A stretch of DNA of 34,416 bases, taken from positions 1-34,416 of the forward strand of contig JACKAT010000060.1 in NCBI GenBank assembly GCA_020634935.1, given 5' to 3'. The notes under the pieces are model-generated. The model searched no databases and was not told the DNA's origin. It saw nothing but the letters and a program-made list of their open reading frames with translations. This DNA is from Anaerolineales bacterium. Lineage in GTDB: Bacteria; Chloroflexota; Anaerolineae; 4572-78; J111. This document shows positions 1-7,498 of this stretch, piece by piece (positions within the stretch are counted from its first letter, which is position 1; every line of letters begins with the position of its first letter). Made by a program: the position numbers and the translations under genes.

Positions 1-86
1 CCCGACCTAAATTGGGATATGTAAGGCCAATTCTGGTCAAAATTAGGGCCGAAACCCTAAAGGTCTGGCAGGGTAGCAACTTGAGT
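1..86 (+). repeat. 86-bp repeat, left copy
   Basis: This segment recurs almost identically at 2153-2239 in the same orientation, with only a handful of substitutions over 86 bases; both copies end in the same string GGTAGCAACTTGAGT. A partial inverted copy lies at 2098-2151. The two direct copies bracket the nitroreductase and CPBP genes. The window starts inside or exactly at this copy, so its true left end is unknown. The family is not one I can name. Confidence 0.85.
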
Positions 87-153
87 CATATAAATGAAGT
101 AGCCCAACCACTGATAGGTTAGGGTGACCCATTGATCAAAGGAGTTAATCGCC

Positions 154-1290
154 ATGAACACCATCCCGTCCCGCCCCCGGCTCAGCCGGCGGAGTTTTGT
201 GAAACTACTGGCCGCGGCCGGCGTAACCACAGCCGGGGGCTATCTGCTGGTCGAGGCGGCCCCCTGGCTAGATTATGAGGCCCAGGCCAACGACATCCGC
301 AGACCTTTGGCAAGGAAGGTACCTATGTCCGCTCAAATGCGAGAACTTATCCGGTATGCGACCCTGGCCGCGAATGGGCACAACACCCAGCCGTGGCAGT
401 TCGTCCTCAAAGATAATGCCATCGAAATCCATCCGGACTATACGCGCCGTTTGCCGGTCGTTGACCCCCATGACCGCGAACTCTGGATTAGCCTGGGCTG
501 TGCCCTGGAAAACTTACGGGTGGCCGCCCGCGCCACCGGCTATGCCGCCGAAGTCACTTATCCGGATGGCGTTGATTACATTCATATTCGTCTAACCGCG
601 GCTACTCCTCAGAACAATCCCTTGTTTAAGGCGATTGAGCTGCGCCAAAACACGCGCTCCGACTATGACGGTCACGCCGTCAAGGGGGCCGACCTTGATG
701 ACGTGCAAGCGTTACATCTGGAGCCGGGCGTGACGCTGCGTTATGTTCTCAATTCCCCCGAGCTGGAGACGGTGCTGGCGTATGTGCATCAAGGTAATCT
801 GCGCCAATACGCCGATCAAGCGTTTGTGGCTGAACTGATCGACTGGCTGCGGTTCAACCAGAAGGACGCCCTGGCCTCACTCGATGGTCTGTTCTCCCGC
901 TGTTCCGGCCATCCTGAAGTACCCGGCTGGCTCGGACGTCTATTCGTAGCCGGCACAAAGCCGCAGCAACAAGCCGATGTCGATGCCCGGAAACTCCGCA
1001 GCTCCGCCGGGGTGGTGGTGATCGCTTCAGAGTCAGACGACAAGGCCACCTGGGTCCGCACCGGCCAGGTTTACGAACGGCTGGCACTGAAGATGACGTC
1101 GTTGAATATCAAATCGGCCTTCTTAAACCAGCCCTTGGAAGTGGCCGAGCTGCGCTCGCAGTTCCAGAGCGCGCTGAGCTTGGGCGCGTCTTGGCCGCAA
1201 TTGCTCATCCGTTTCGGCTACGCCGAGGCCATGCCGCGTTCGCTTCGTCGCCCCGTAGAAGCGGTCATCATGCCGCCCGAAATGGAATAG
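154..1290 (+). CDS. Tat-exported nitroreductase (Acg-like)
   Basis: This is a 378-residue FMN-type nitroreductase-fold protein carrying a twin-arginine signal. The N-terminus reads SRRSFVK at residues 11-17, followed by a hydrophobic, Ala/Gly-rich stretch to about residue 36, as in Tat substrates exported folded with their cofactor. The motif NGHNTQPWQF near residues 74-83 is the flavin-binding segment typical of the Acg/nitroreductase family. The length fits two-lobed Acg-like proteins (about 330-380) better than classical nitroreductases (about 200). The ATG is preceded by AAAGGAG at 138-144, about 9 bases upstream. The electron donor and substrate cannot be told from sequence. The CPBP protease gene follows on the same strand after about 70 bases, so the two may be cotranscribed. 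Confidence 0.8.
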   Translation: MNTIPSRPRLSRRSFVKLLAAAGVTTAGGYLLVEAAPWLDYEAQANDIRRPLARKVPMSAQMRELIRYATLAANGHNTQPWQFVLKDNAIEIHPDYTRRLPVVDPHDRELWISLGCALENLRVAARATGYAAEVTYPDGVDYIHIRLTAATPQNNPLFKAIELRQNTRSDYDGHAVKGADLDDVQALHLEPGVTLRYVLNSPELETVLAYVHQGNLRQYADQAFVAELIDWLRFNQKDALASLDGLFSRCSGHPEVPGWLGRLFVAGTKPQQQADVDARKLRSSAGVVVIASESDDKATWVRTGQVYERLALKMTSLNIKSAFLNQPLEVAELRSQFQSALSLGASWPQLLIRFGYAEAMPRSLRRPVEAVIMPPEME

Positions 1291-1361
1291 CTGGGGGTCA
1301 GACCTTAACCAACTCGGCAATAGCTATGGTTCATAAATGAAAACCGTGGGAGGAAGCACTC

Positions 1362-2132
1362 ATGAAAATGCCATCAACTACCTTGATCAAAGTCTATGTC
1401 GCGGCCAGCCTGGTCATCATTCCGCTGGTGGCCGCCGCCTTTTTTACCCCGCCGGACTTTCCTATGTTGCTGCGGCAGGTACTCTTATGTGTCTGGGGCG
1501 TTGGAGCGACGTTGGTCTTTGAACGGCTACTCTTCAGTGGGAGTTGGAGGCAGACCTGGCAGAGGGTGGGCTTTGTCCGGGTGCGGCGGTCGATGGTGCT
1601 GGTGGCCTTACTGGTCAGCTTACCGATGTGGCTCTTTCTGCCGCTGCTGGCCTGGCTTCAGGATACGCCCATCCAGCTTCGACCGGACGGGTGGGCCTTA
1701 TTGGTGGGGGTGATACTGGTTAACGGCATCACCGAGGAGGTCATCCACCGGGGTTTTGTCTTTGGTCATCTCCGGCCAGACCGGTCGTTTGGGTCGGCGG
1801 CGATGCTCTCGGCCCTACTCTTTGCCGGGCAGCATCTCTACCTGATTTTTACCCTCGGCTGGATATCCGGTCTGGCCTCGGTGCTGTTGGGGGCCCTCCT
1901 CACGTTTCCGCTGGCCTATAGCTATGCCCACGGGGGCAACTCGTTGGGTGGCCCGGCCATTCTGCACACCAGTTCGAATGCCCCGATGATCATCTTGGCG
2001 CTGCCGCCAACGTTGCTTACGACAGCGCTGCTGCCGTATATGGGCGTGGTGTTGGTGTCGATTTATCTGGTTTTTATCTTGGACAGATACTTAGATAACC
2101 CAAGTTGCCACCTTGCGGGAAAAGGCCTTTAG
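1362..2132 (+). CDS. CPBP-family intramembrane metalloprotease
   Basis: This 256-residue polytopic membrane protein carries the three CPBP (Abi/Rce1-like) motifs. EEVIHRG near residue 125 is the EExxxR motif, FAGQH near residue 155 supplies a metal-ligand histidine, and HTSSN near residue 204 is the HxxxN motif. These residues form the membrane-embedded active site of intramembrane glutamic proteases, whose substrates include prenylated or peptide targets. Hydrophobic segments run along nearly the whole chain. The start is supported by GGGAGGAAG at 1348-1356, about 6 bases before the ATG. The last eleven codons and the stop (from about 2098) lie in a partial inverted copy of the flanking 86-bp repeat, so the present C-terminus looks repeat-derived. 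The substrate is unknown. Confidence 0.85.
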   Translation: MKMPSTTLIKVYVAASLVIIPLVAAAFFTPPDFPMLLRQVLLCVWGVGATLVFERLLFSGSWRQTWQRVGFVRVRRSMVLVALLVSLPMWLFLPLLAWLQDTPIQLRPDGWALLVGVILVNGITEEVIHRGFVFGHLRPDRSFGSAAMLSALLFAGQHLYLIFTLGWISGLASVLLGALLTFPLAYSYAHGGNSLGGPAILHTSSNAPMIILALPPTLLTTALLPYMGVVLVSIYLVFILDRYLDNPSCHLAGKGL

Positions 2133-2239
2133 GGTTTCCGGAAGGGCCTTATCCCGACCTAAATTTGGCTATTTAAGGCCAATTCTGGTCAAAATCAGGG
2201 CCAAAAACCCTAAAGGTCTGGCAGGGTAGCAACTTGAGT
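2098..2239. repeat. 86-bp repeat, right copy with inverted partial copy
   Basis: Bases 2153-2239 are the second direct copy of the repeat at 1-86. Bases 2098-2151 match the reverse complement of the same repeat (for example CCTTTAGGGTTT against AAACCCTAAAGG), so the pair can fold into a long imperfect hairpin. The inverted part supplies the end of the CPBP coding region. The hairpin could also terminate transcription of the upstream pair, but there is no clean U-tract after a compact stem. Confidence 0.8.
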
Positions 2240-2253
2240 TAGATACGAATTAA

Positions 2254-2337
2254 TAGTGAATGGTGAATAATTAATAGTGAATGGTAAAGTTATTTTTTCA
2301 TTCACCATTCACCATCCACAATTCATTATTCACAATT
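2254..2337. repeat. AT-rich GTGAATGGT inverted simple repeat
   Basis: Tandem GTGAATGGT/GTGAATAAT words at about 2256-2285 are answered by reverse-complement words (ATTCACCATTCACC and relatives) at about 2297-2333, giving a long imperfect hairpin. It sits between the convergent CPBP and PTPS-related genes and ends at the stop codon of the latter, so it may act as a bidirectional terminator. It is the same style of repeat as the simple repeats found inside the neighbouring gene. Confidence 0.7.
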
Positions 2338-4535
2338 TATTTTTTAACAAGATCGACAACAACAAAAAGCCCCAGCCATACCAGCATAGATATGAACGTC
2401 ACCCACCGCCCCACGATCCGAATGGGCGTGTCTTCAAAGCGCAGCTCTAAGAAGTGCGAGCCGGGGGGAATGGGGACGACCATCCACCCTTCAATCGGTG
2501 TGGTACTAATCGGCGGCTGGTCGACCACCGGCCCGACGCGTGTCACCGGCCCAACCTCTTGATCAAGGTTGCCGTCGTGAGGGCCGAGGTCTTCATATAT
2601 AGTGGCCGTCCAGCCGGGGTAGTAAGGGGTGAGGAAGGTCACACTTTGGCCTGCTTGCTCCGTGCCGACCCACAACCGTTCGTGAACGCTGTCCATCTCC
2701 ATCGAATAGACGCCGACGCTGTCATCGGCCGGTAGAGCGGTGTAGTTGACTTTGGTGGCGATCTCGCCGCCGCGCTCGACTTGCTCGGCCAGGCTCGACC
2801 AGTTGGGGATGCGCCGCACCCAGGCCGTCTGGCCGGTCATCTCATCGGAGGATTGCTGGAAGCGGAACAGCGCGGCCTGACTGACGGGTCCCTCGGTCGG
2901 TTTGGGGTCGCGGACTTCGGCTTTGAGGTAGGGGTAGCTGGAAAGGAGGATGAGCGTGGCGAGAAGAAGGGGAGATAATTGATAATTGATAATTGATAAT
3001 TGATAATGGGAGGTGGAGGCTGGGGGTTGGGGATGGGGGATTGGCTCGGGATAATGAACGAGAATGGTGCCGGCCAGGATAGAGATGAAGGGGGCGATGA
3101 TGACCAGGAGCCGCCAGGGGAATTGGGCGAAGCTGGAGAGGGGCAGGAGGGTCCAGACCAGGCTTGAAATGGGGGTGGTTAGGAAGATGAGGATGAGCGT
3201 CATTGTTTGGAAGAAGTAGAGGGTGCGCCGGCTGAAGGGATCGCTGAGTTTGGGGACGATGATAAAGGAAAAGATCAAGAGGATGGTCGCGGCCAGGCCG
3301 ATTTGAAAGCCGGTGTCGTCATTGGGTCCGGGGATGCTGGTTCCAAAGCCCCACTTGGGCGAGAAGAGCTGGAAGAGTTCAACAAAGTCGTCGCCAAAAG
3401 CGAAGCGACCGCCAACCCATTGATCGACCCGGACATATTTGTATTCAATAAAGGCGGGCAGCCAAAAAATACTGCTTAACCCCAATCCCAGTAAGAGGGT
3501 GAAGAGCGGCGGCAAGCCGGCAAGGAGTTTATAGAGTTTGTGGGGTTTATGGAGTTTGTAGAGTTTATGGAGTTGGTGGAGTTGGTGGAGTTTAGGGGTT
3601 TGGGTAGACAGGGTTTTGGTCTCGGCCTCAACCTCGGTGTCTACCTTAGCCTTAGCCTCAGCCTTAGCCTTCCCAAAGAACGCCCACACCATCATCACCG
3701 CCACATAGAGCCCCAAAATCGGCGTAAACATGAGCGCCAGCAGATTGCTGGTGAACATCAGGCCGGCATAAGCCAGCGACGCCCACAGGACGGCCGTTAA
3801 GCGCGGTCGAGCCATTACTTCGTAAAAGCCCCACAGCACCAACGGCACGAACACGAAACCAACCGACTCGGCCAGGGCGGCCCGAACGTAGAGATCGAAC
3901 AGGTGGTAGGGAAAGTAGACGTAAGTCAAAGCCGCGATCAGCCCCGCCGCCGGATTGAGGAGGCGTTTAACGAACAGATACATCGTTAGGCCGGACAATA
4001 TCGCCGACAGACCAAAGACGACCTTGACCGCCGTAACCACATCCAGTCCCAGCCAAATAAACAGTTGGCCGGTATACGAGGACAGCGGCCCGTAAATATT
4101 GAAGAACGGATAACCATAACCAAAGGCAAAATCGGGCGCCCAGCGCGGATACCCGATGCCGTCTTGAATGGCTTGGTTGAACTCGTACAAGAAGTAGACC
4201 GAGTGGCGGGCATCGTGCGCCCCCCAGTAGTAGCCGGGTTGCAGCAGCGGCCCAAGCACGGGCAGGGAGAGGAGAAGGGTCAACCACAGATAGAGCGAGT
4301 TTTTGGAGTTAGTAGAGTTCGTGGAGTTTATAGAGTTTGTGGAGTTAGGTGAGTTGGCCGGTTGGGACGTTGGCGTTGGGGAGTCATCGAGTGTGGATTT
4401 GTCATTGGTTTCTGACGGCTGCTGACCGCTGATAGCTGACCGCTGATTGCTGATCGCTAACGGCTGACCGCTAACGGCTAACGGCTGACCCCTGACCCCT
4501 GACCCCTGGCACCCTTTCCATTTCTTACCGAACAT
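2337..4535 (-). CDS. PTPS-related polytopic membrane protein with in-frame repeats
   Basis: This is a large membrane protein of about 732 residues. After a low-complexity N-terminus, the segment with GAHDARHSVYFLYEF and then YPRWAPDFAFGYGYP is typical of the 6-pyruvoyl-tetrahydropterin-synthase-related membrane family (PF10131-like), often linked to glycosyl transfer or cell-surface glycans. About ten further hydrophobic segments follow, with a C-terminal extramembrane region before a final membrane helix and the end LVKK. It is paralogous to the upstream gene at 4525-6231 and overlaps its end. I chose ATG 4535 because AAGGTAGG lies about 10 bases upstream; ATGs at 4562 and 4556 are alternatives. 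Simple repeats of intergenic type run through the coding frame at five places (about 2974-3007, 3525-3597, 3621-3673, 4303-4355, 4411-4508) without a stop. Enzymatic activity is not established for the family. Confidence 0.75.
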   Translation of the reverse strand: MFGKKWKGCQGSGVRGQPLAVSGQPLAISNQRSAISGQQPSETNDKSTLDDSPTPTSQPANSPNSTNSINSTNSTNSKNSLYLWLTLLLSLPVLGPLLQPGYYWGAHDARHSVYFLYEFNQAIQDGIGYPRWAPDFAFGYGYPFFNIYGPLSSYTGQLFIWLGLDVVTAVKVVFGLSAILSGLTMYLFVKRLLNPAAGLIAALTYVYFPYHLFDLYVRAALAESVGFVFVPLVLWGFYEVMARPRLTAVLWASLAYAGLMFTSNLLALMFTPILGLYVAVMMVWAFFGKAKAEAKAKVDTEVEAETKTLSTQTPKLHQLHQLHKLYKLHKPHKLYKLLAGLPPLFTLLLGLGLSSIFWLPAFIEYKYVRVDQWVGGRFAFGDDFVELFQLFSPKWGFGTSIPGPNDDTGFQIGLAATILLIFSFIIVPKLSDPFSRRTLYFFQTMTLILIFLTTPISSLVWTLLPLSSFAQFPWRLLVIIAPFISILAGTILVHYPEPIPHPQPPASTSHYQLSIINYQLSPLLLATLILLSSYPYLKAEVRDPKPTEGPVSQAALFRFQQSSDEMTGQTAWVRRIPNWSSLAEQVERGGEIATKVNYTALPADDSVGVYSMEMDSVHERLWVGTEQAGQSVTFLTPYYPGWTATIYEDLGPHDGNLDQEVGPVTRVGPVVDQPPISTTPIEGWMVVPIPPGSHFLELRFEDTPIRIVGRWVTFISMLVWLGLFVVVDLVKK
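2974..3007. repeat. GATAATT tandem repeat inside a CDS
   Basis: Four tandem copies of the octamer GATAATTG lie inside the PTPS-related gene and are read on the minus strand as residues rich in YQLS and INYQLS. The paralogous gene upstream has no counterpart: there the flanking residues (a short loop, then PPLLATIV and YPYL) join directly. The repeat therefore looks like an insertion in an extramembrane loop that kept the frame open. Confidence 0.8.
3525..3673. repeat. Two adjacent simple repeats inside a CDS
   Basis: Bases 3525-3597 are repeated GAGTTTATG/GAGTTTGTA/GAGTTGGTG words, read on the minus strand as alternating HKL, YKL and HQL. Bases 3621-3673 are CCTTAGCCT-type words, read as alternating K, A and E. 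Together they form a charged loop of about 45-50 residues between two membrane segments. The paralog has only a few residues at the same place. Confidence 0.8.
4303..4508. repeat. GAGTTNNTG and GCTGANNGCTGA simple repeats at gene start
   Basis: Bases 4303-4355 hold GAGTTTGTG/GAGTTAGTA-type words, read on the minus strand as NSTNSINST. Bases 4411-4508 hold GCTGACCGC/GCTGATAGC/GCTAACGGC words ending in CCCTGACC triplicates, read as SGQPLAIS and relatives. Both lie between the likely start codon of the PTPS-related gene and its first membrane helix, so translation may really begin downstream of them or the protein may carry an unstructured N-terminal leader. Confidence 0.75.
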
Positions 4536-6231
4536 CAAGAATAATCCTACCTTCATTATCATCGGGGACGGGCAGCCGGGCGAAGGTGGTTTCGTCGTAT
4601 AGACCGAGGTAGACGCGATAGGGGCCGGTGGGGAGATTGTCGGGTAGAAGAATGGGATAGGCGTCGCGGATGATCTCGCCGGGAATCCATTGGGGGGTCG
4701 GATAGCTGCCGTTTTGCGGGTAGCCGTCAAACTGCGCCAGTACGTTGCCGTTAGCATCAACGAGATGGACGAACACCTTGAGGTTGTCGGCCAGAGTTTG
4801 CATCGGCTGCCAGTTGACCGCCAGGGTGAGCGTCTCATTCGGCTGGAGTGGGCCGTGGGCTTGGAGGGGGATCGTGGTCTCGCCCAGGTTGAGGCCGGCG
4901 GTGTGGCCGGGGATCGCCACCGCGAAATGGTGGTCGAGCAGCGCCAGTTGGTTGTCGCCTAGCGTGGCCTGTGGCCCATTGAGCCAGGCTATCTCGGGTT
5001 GAATAAAGTTAGGCAGCAGATAAGGATACACACTTAGCACCACAATGATGACGATGGTCGCCAGTAGGGGCGGCTGCGTCAAGCGGGTATCGAGCCAGAG
5101 CGCCGCCCCGGCCAGAATCGACAGGCATAAGCCGATGAAACCTAAAAGCTGCCAGGGGTAGGTCAACAGCCCGGCGAGAAAATTCCAGAGGAAGGTGGTC
5201 AGGCTAAATTGCAGCAGGCTAAGGGCAATGGTGGCGGTCAGAAAGAATAGCAAACGCCGGTCGGTTCGGGGGGCAACAGGGTTGTTATCGCGTAGCCAAA
5301 GTGCTACGGTCATCACCGCCAACCCTATGGCGGCTAATCCGATTTGCAATGAGAGACCATCGTTCCAGCCGGGTTGGCTCGCGCCGAAGCCCCAGTGGGC
5401 GGAGAAAAGTTGAAAGAGATAGAGAAAATGCTCGGTTAACGGCGTTGGAGCCGGTTGAAACAGCGCTGAGGGGAGCAGGCCATAAATTACATGGGCCATG
5501 ATGGTGCCTATTAGCGCTGAAAGAAGCGGCAAGAACGCCTGAGGACGATGAATGGTGAGCAGCATCATCGCCACCAAAATAAGGCCGATGTGGGTTAGCC
5601 CCAACTGGCTTAGCCCTAACGCCAGCCAAAAGAGGGCGGCTAGGGGGATGAGCGCAATTTTGGGGGTCGTCACCAAATAGGTTGCGGCCAGAATGGCCCA
5701 AGGGAGCAGCCCCCAGAACAGCGTCTCGCCCCACGCGCCGCGCACGTAAGCGTTGACGATTTGATAAGGCAGATAGAGGTAGACGACCCCGGCAACCAAG
5801 GCTCCCGCTTCGCCCAGCCAGCTTTTTAGCCACAGCAACATACCCAGGCCACCTAACACCCACCCACAGCCCACCGTAAATTTGATGGCGGCTGGGGGCG
5901 AGAGCGGCAGCAGGGCGGCGATGTAATAGGGCAGCAGGCCATCACTGCGAAGGGGGTCGAAGGTGGTGGCGATATGCGGCGTCCAGGTTAGATGCCCCAG
6001 GTTGGCCCGCAGGTCGAGCACATTCCAGACCGGGATGAAGCCGCCGTGGGTTTGGCTGAACCCAGGATAGAAGAGCGGCGCAAGGGCGAAGAGGCTCAAT
6101 CCAACCAGAAGGATGAGGCTGGCCGGCGTTGATAATAATGGAAGGCTCGCCGTGTGTGATGGGGGCGAGTCGATAGCCGTGACGGTTGGTTGAGCCGTCG
6201 GGGGCGTCAATTTCTGCGGCAAATGGATCAC
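4525..6231 (-). CDS. PTPS-related polytopic membrane protein, C-terminal beta domain
   Basis: This 568-residue protein has a short cytoplasmic N-terminus, about ten membrane helices starting near residue 37, and a C-terminal extramembrane domain of about 150 residues predicted to be beta-rich (VFVHLVDANGNVLAQFDGYP, then YRVYLGLYD). That domain resembles the sugar-binding-like tails found on large membrane glycosyltransferase-like proteins of Chloroflexota. The N-terminal membrane region shares layout and local sequence with the next gene (YLPYQIVNAYVRGAWGE against YFPYHLFDLYVRAALAE), so the two are tandem paralogs. The start is GTG at 6231, three bases after the HD gene stop, with no strong Shine-Dalgarno sequence, which suggests translational coupling. 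A role in export or assembly of surface polysaccharide is inference only. Confidence 0.7.
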   Translation of the reverse strand: MIHLPQKLTPPTAQPTVTAIDSPPSHTASLPLLSTPASLILLVGLSLFALAPLFYPGFSQTHGGFIPVWNVLDLRANLGHLTWTPHIATTFDPLRSDGLLPYYIAALLPLSPPAAIKFTVGCGWVLGGLGMLLWLKSWLGEAGALVAGVVYLYLPYQIVNAYVRGAWGETLFWGLLPWAILAATYLVTTPKIALIPLAALFWLALGLSQLGLTHIGLILVAMMLLTIHRPQAFLPLLSALIGTIMAHVIYGLLPSALFQPAPTPLTEHFLYLFQLFSAHWGFGASQPGWNDGLSLQIGLAAIGLAVMTVALWLRDNNPVAPRTDRRLLFFLTATIALSLLQFSLTTFLWNFLAGLLTYPWQLLGFIGLCLSILAGAALWLDTRLTQPPLLATIVIIVVLSVYPYLLPNFIQPEIAWLNGPQATLGDNQLALLDHHFAVAIPGHTAGLNLGETTIPLQAHGPLQPNETLTLAVNWQPMQTLADNLKVFVHLVDANGNVLAQFDGYPQNGSYPTPQWIPGEIIRDAYPILLPDNLPTGPYRVYLGLYDETTFARLPVPDDNEGRIILDVR

Positions 6232-6234
6232 CTG

Positions 6235-6810
6235 CTACGACTCAGGGCCGTCTAACCCCAATTCTGCGGCGGCCTCCTGCATGGCCGTGAGTACAATTTG
6301 GATATGCTCATTTAACTCGACGCCCAACGCCTCGGCCCCCTGCTCGATCTCTTCCCGGTGAACGCCCGGCGCAAAGGCTTTGGCTTTCCACTTTTTACGA
6401 ACGGATTTAACGTTGACATCGCGGATATCTTTCGAGGGGCGAACCAGCGCCACTGCCGCGATCAAGCCGGTCAACTCATCGACCGCGTAAAGGGTGTGTT
6501 CCATTTGGCTTTGTCGTTCCACGCCCGTTACTTCCGTCGCGTGAGACAAAACGGCCCGGACAAGCTCTTCATCAACGCCGTGCTCACGCAAAATCGGTGC
6601 GCCGGCATTCGGATGGCCGTTTTCGGCCACATCCGGGAAACGCTCATAATCAAAATCGTGCAGCAAGCCGACCAGCCCCCACTTGTCTTCATCTTCGCCA
6701 AAGTGACGGGCGTAGGCCCGCATCGCCACTTCGACCGATTGCATGTGCCGCCGCAGTTGAGGACTTTGGGTATATTCGCATACGATATCCCAGGCTTCTT
6801 CTCGGTTCAT
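6235..6810 (-). CDS. HD-domain phosphohydrolase-like protein
   Basis: This 191-residue soluble protein has an HD metal-dependent phosphohydrolase fold. Visible metal-site elements are an early H in RRHMQSVEV near residue 24, the HD pair in GLLHDFDYERFPD near residue 51, H in NGHPNAG and LSHATEV, and a late D in AVDELTGLI. It matches the short, stand-alone HD proteins whose substrates (nucleotides or other phosphoesters) are mostly unknown. ATG 6810 is chosen over an in-frame codon 96 bases upstream because GAGGAG stands 6 bases before it and because the promoter-like element at 6844-6871 would put the transcript start between the two. It is the first gene of the operon with the two membrane proteins. 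Confidence 0.8.
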   Translation of the reverse strand: MNREEAWDIVCEYTQSPQLRRHMQSVEVAMRAYARHFGEDEDKWGLVGLLHDFDYERFPDVAENGHPNAGAPILREHGVDEELVRAVLSHATEVTGVERQSQMEHTLYAVDELTGLIAAVALVRPSKDIRDVNVKSVRKKWKAKAFAPGVHREEIEQGAEALGVELNEHIQIVLTAMQEAAAELGLDGPES

Positions 6811-6843
6811 TAGTAACTCCTCGAAAACAAAAATGACGTCCTG

Positions 6844-6871
6844 ATTATACTGACGCCGCCGGATATGTCGA
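6844..6871 (-). promoter_or_regulatory. Sigma-70-like promoter of the HD operon
   Basis: Read on the minus strand this is TCGACA, a 16-base spacer, then TATAAT. The -10 matches the consensus fully and the -35 at five of six positions. Transcription would start about 25 bases before the ATG at 6810. Confidence 0.6.
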
Positions 6872-7054
6872 GTATGTCCCCGCCAGCGAGAGTTAATTCG
6901 GTTCAAGCCTGGCTAGATTGGTCCAGTTTTGGTTATGTGGTCGATAAAGCGGCTTAGATGGCCTGACTACTTTGGTGGTAATACGACCTGGGTTAGGAAA
7001 CTGGACCCATCTTAGGCCGTGGACAAACCTTTTGTGACCGCTATCCCAAACCTT

Positions 7055-7083
7055 TTGACAATCGACCCCTTATTGATTAGAAT
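7055..7083 (+). promoter_or_regulatory. Near-consensus sigma-70 promoter, long leader to EF-G2
   Basis: TTGACA at 7055-7060, a spacer of exactly 17 bases, and TAGAAT at 7078-7083 make this the best sigma-70-like promoter in the window. Transcription would begin near 7090, leaving an untranslated leader of about 410 bases before the EF-G2 start at 7499. Confidence 0.65.
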
Positions 7084-7233
7084 TGTCGGTATGCATTTTC
7101 TGGCTTGGCTTTAAAGGTCCCAAACGTTCCCGGATTTGACCACATCCACCCATCGATAAAGCAAAGCCGGCTCAACGATAGAGTGTATGCAAAATTCAAA
7201 CCTCTAAGGATACCCATCGATATAACATTCCAC

Positions 7234-7420
7234 CCCTTTAAATAAAGGGTCATGCGTCATTTGTAATAAACGATTGAATAACCCGTTACTGAAGGTTATT
7301 CAAGATTTGGTGTGGAGCTTAGAGATTGGGCGATAAGCAGATGGTCATCTAATCGCCTAATCTCCAATCTCCTCATTACCAATGACGATAACTCAGAAAA
7401 CTAAATCAACCTCCATTGGT
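7234..7420 (+). other. Hairpin-rich leader of the EF-G2 transcript
   Basis: No gene is visible between 6811 and 7498. Four possible stems lie in the leader: CCCTTT/AAAGGG with a 4-base loop at 7234-7249; a perfect 10-base stem TTGAATAACC/GGTTATTCAA at 7274-7303 with a 10-base loop; a repeat-type hairpin at 7322-7365 (GAGATTGGGCGAT against ATCGCCTAATCTC); and ACCAATG/CATTGGT at 7378-7420. The third belongs to the same repeat style as the element at 17654-17750. Whether the others are regulatory is unknown. Confidence 0.45.
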
Positions 7421-7498
7421 TAACTATCCTACCAGGTTTAACTGTACGTAGATGTGCAAATCTTTGCGAAAGATCGCAATTTAAGGGAGATAGAATTG

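Noticed and set aside
2281..2562. 93-codon plus-strand frame starting in the AT-rich repeat
   Set aside because: Its start lies in simple repeats and the rest is antisense to the membrane protein gene.
4536..4838. N-terminal extension of the second PTPS-related protein to 833 residues
   Set aside because: The extension overlaps the C-terminal domain of the upstream gene in another frame and has shadow composition; starts at 4535-4562 are more credible.
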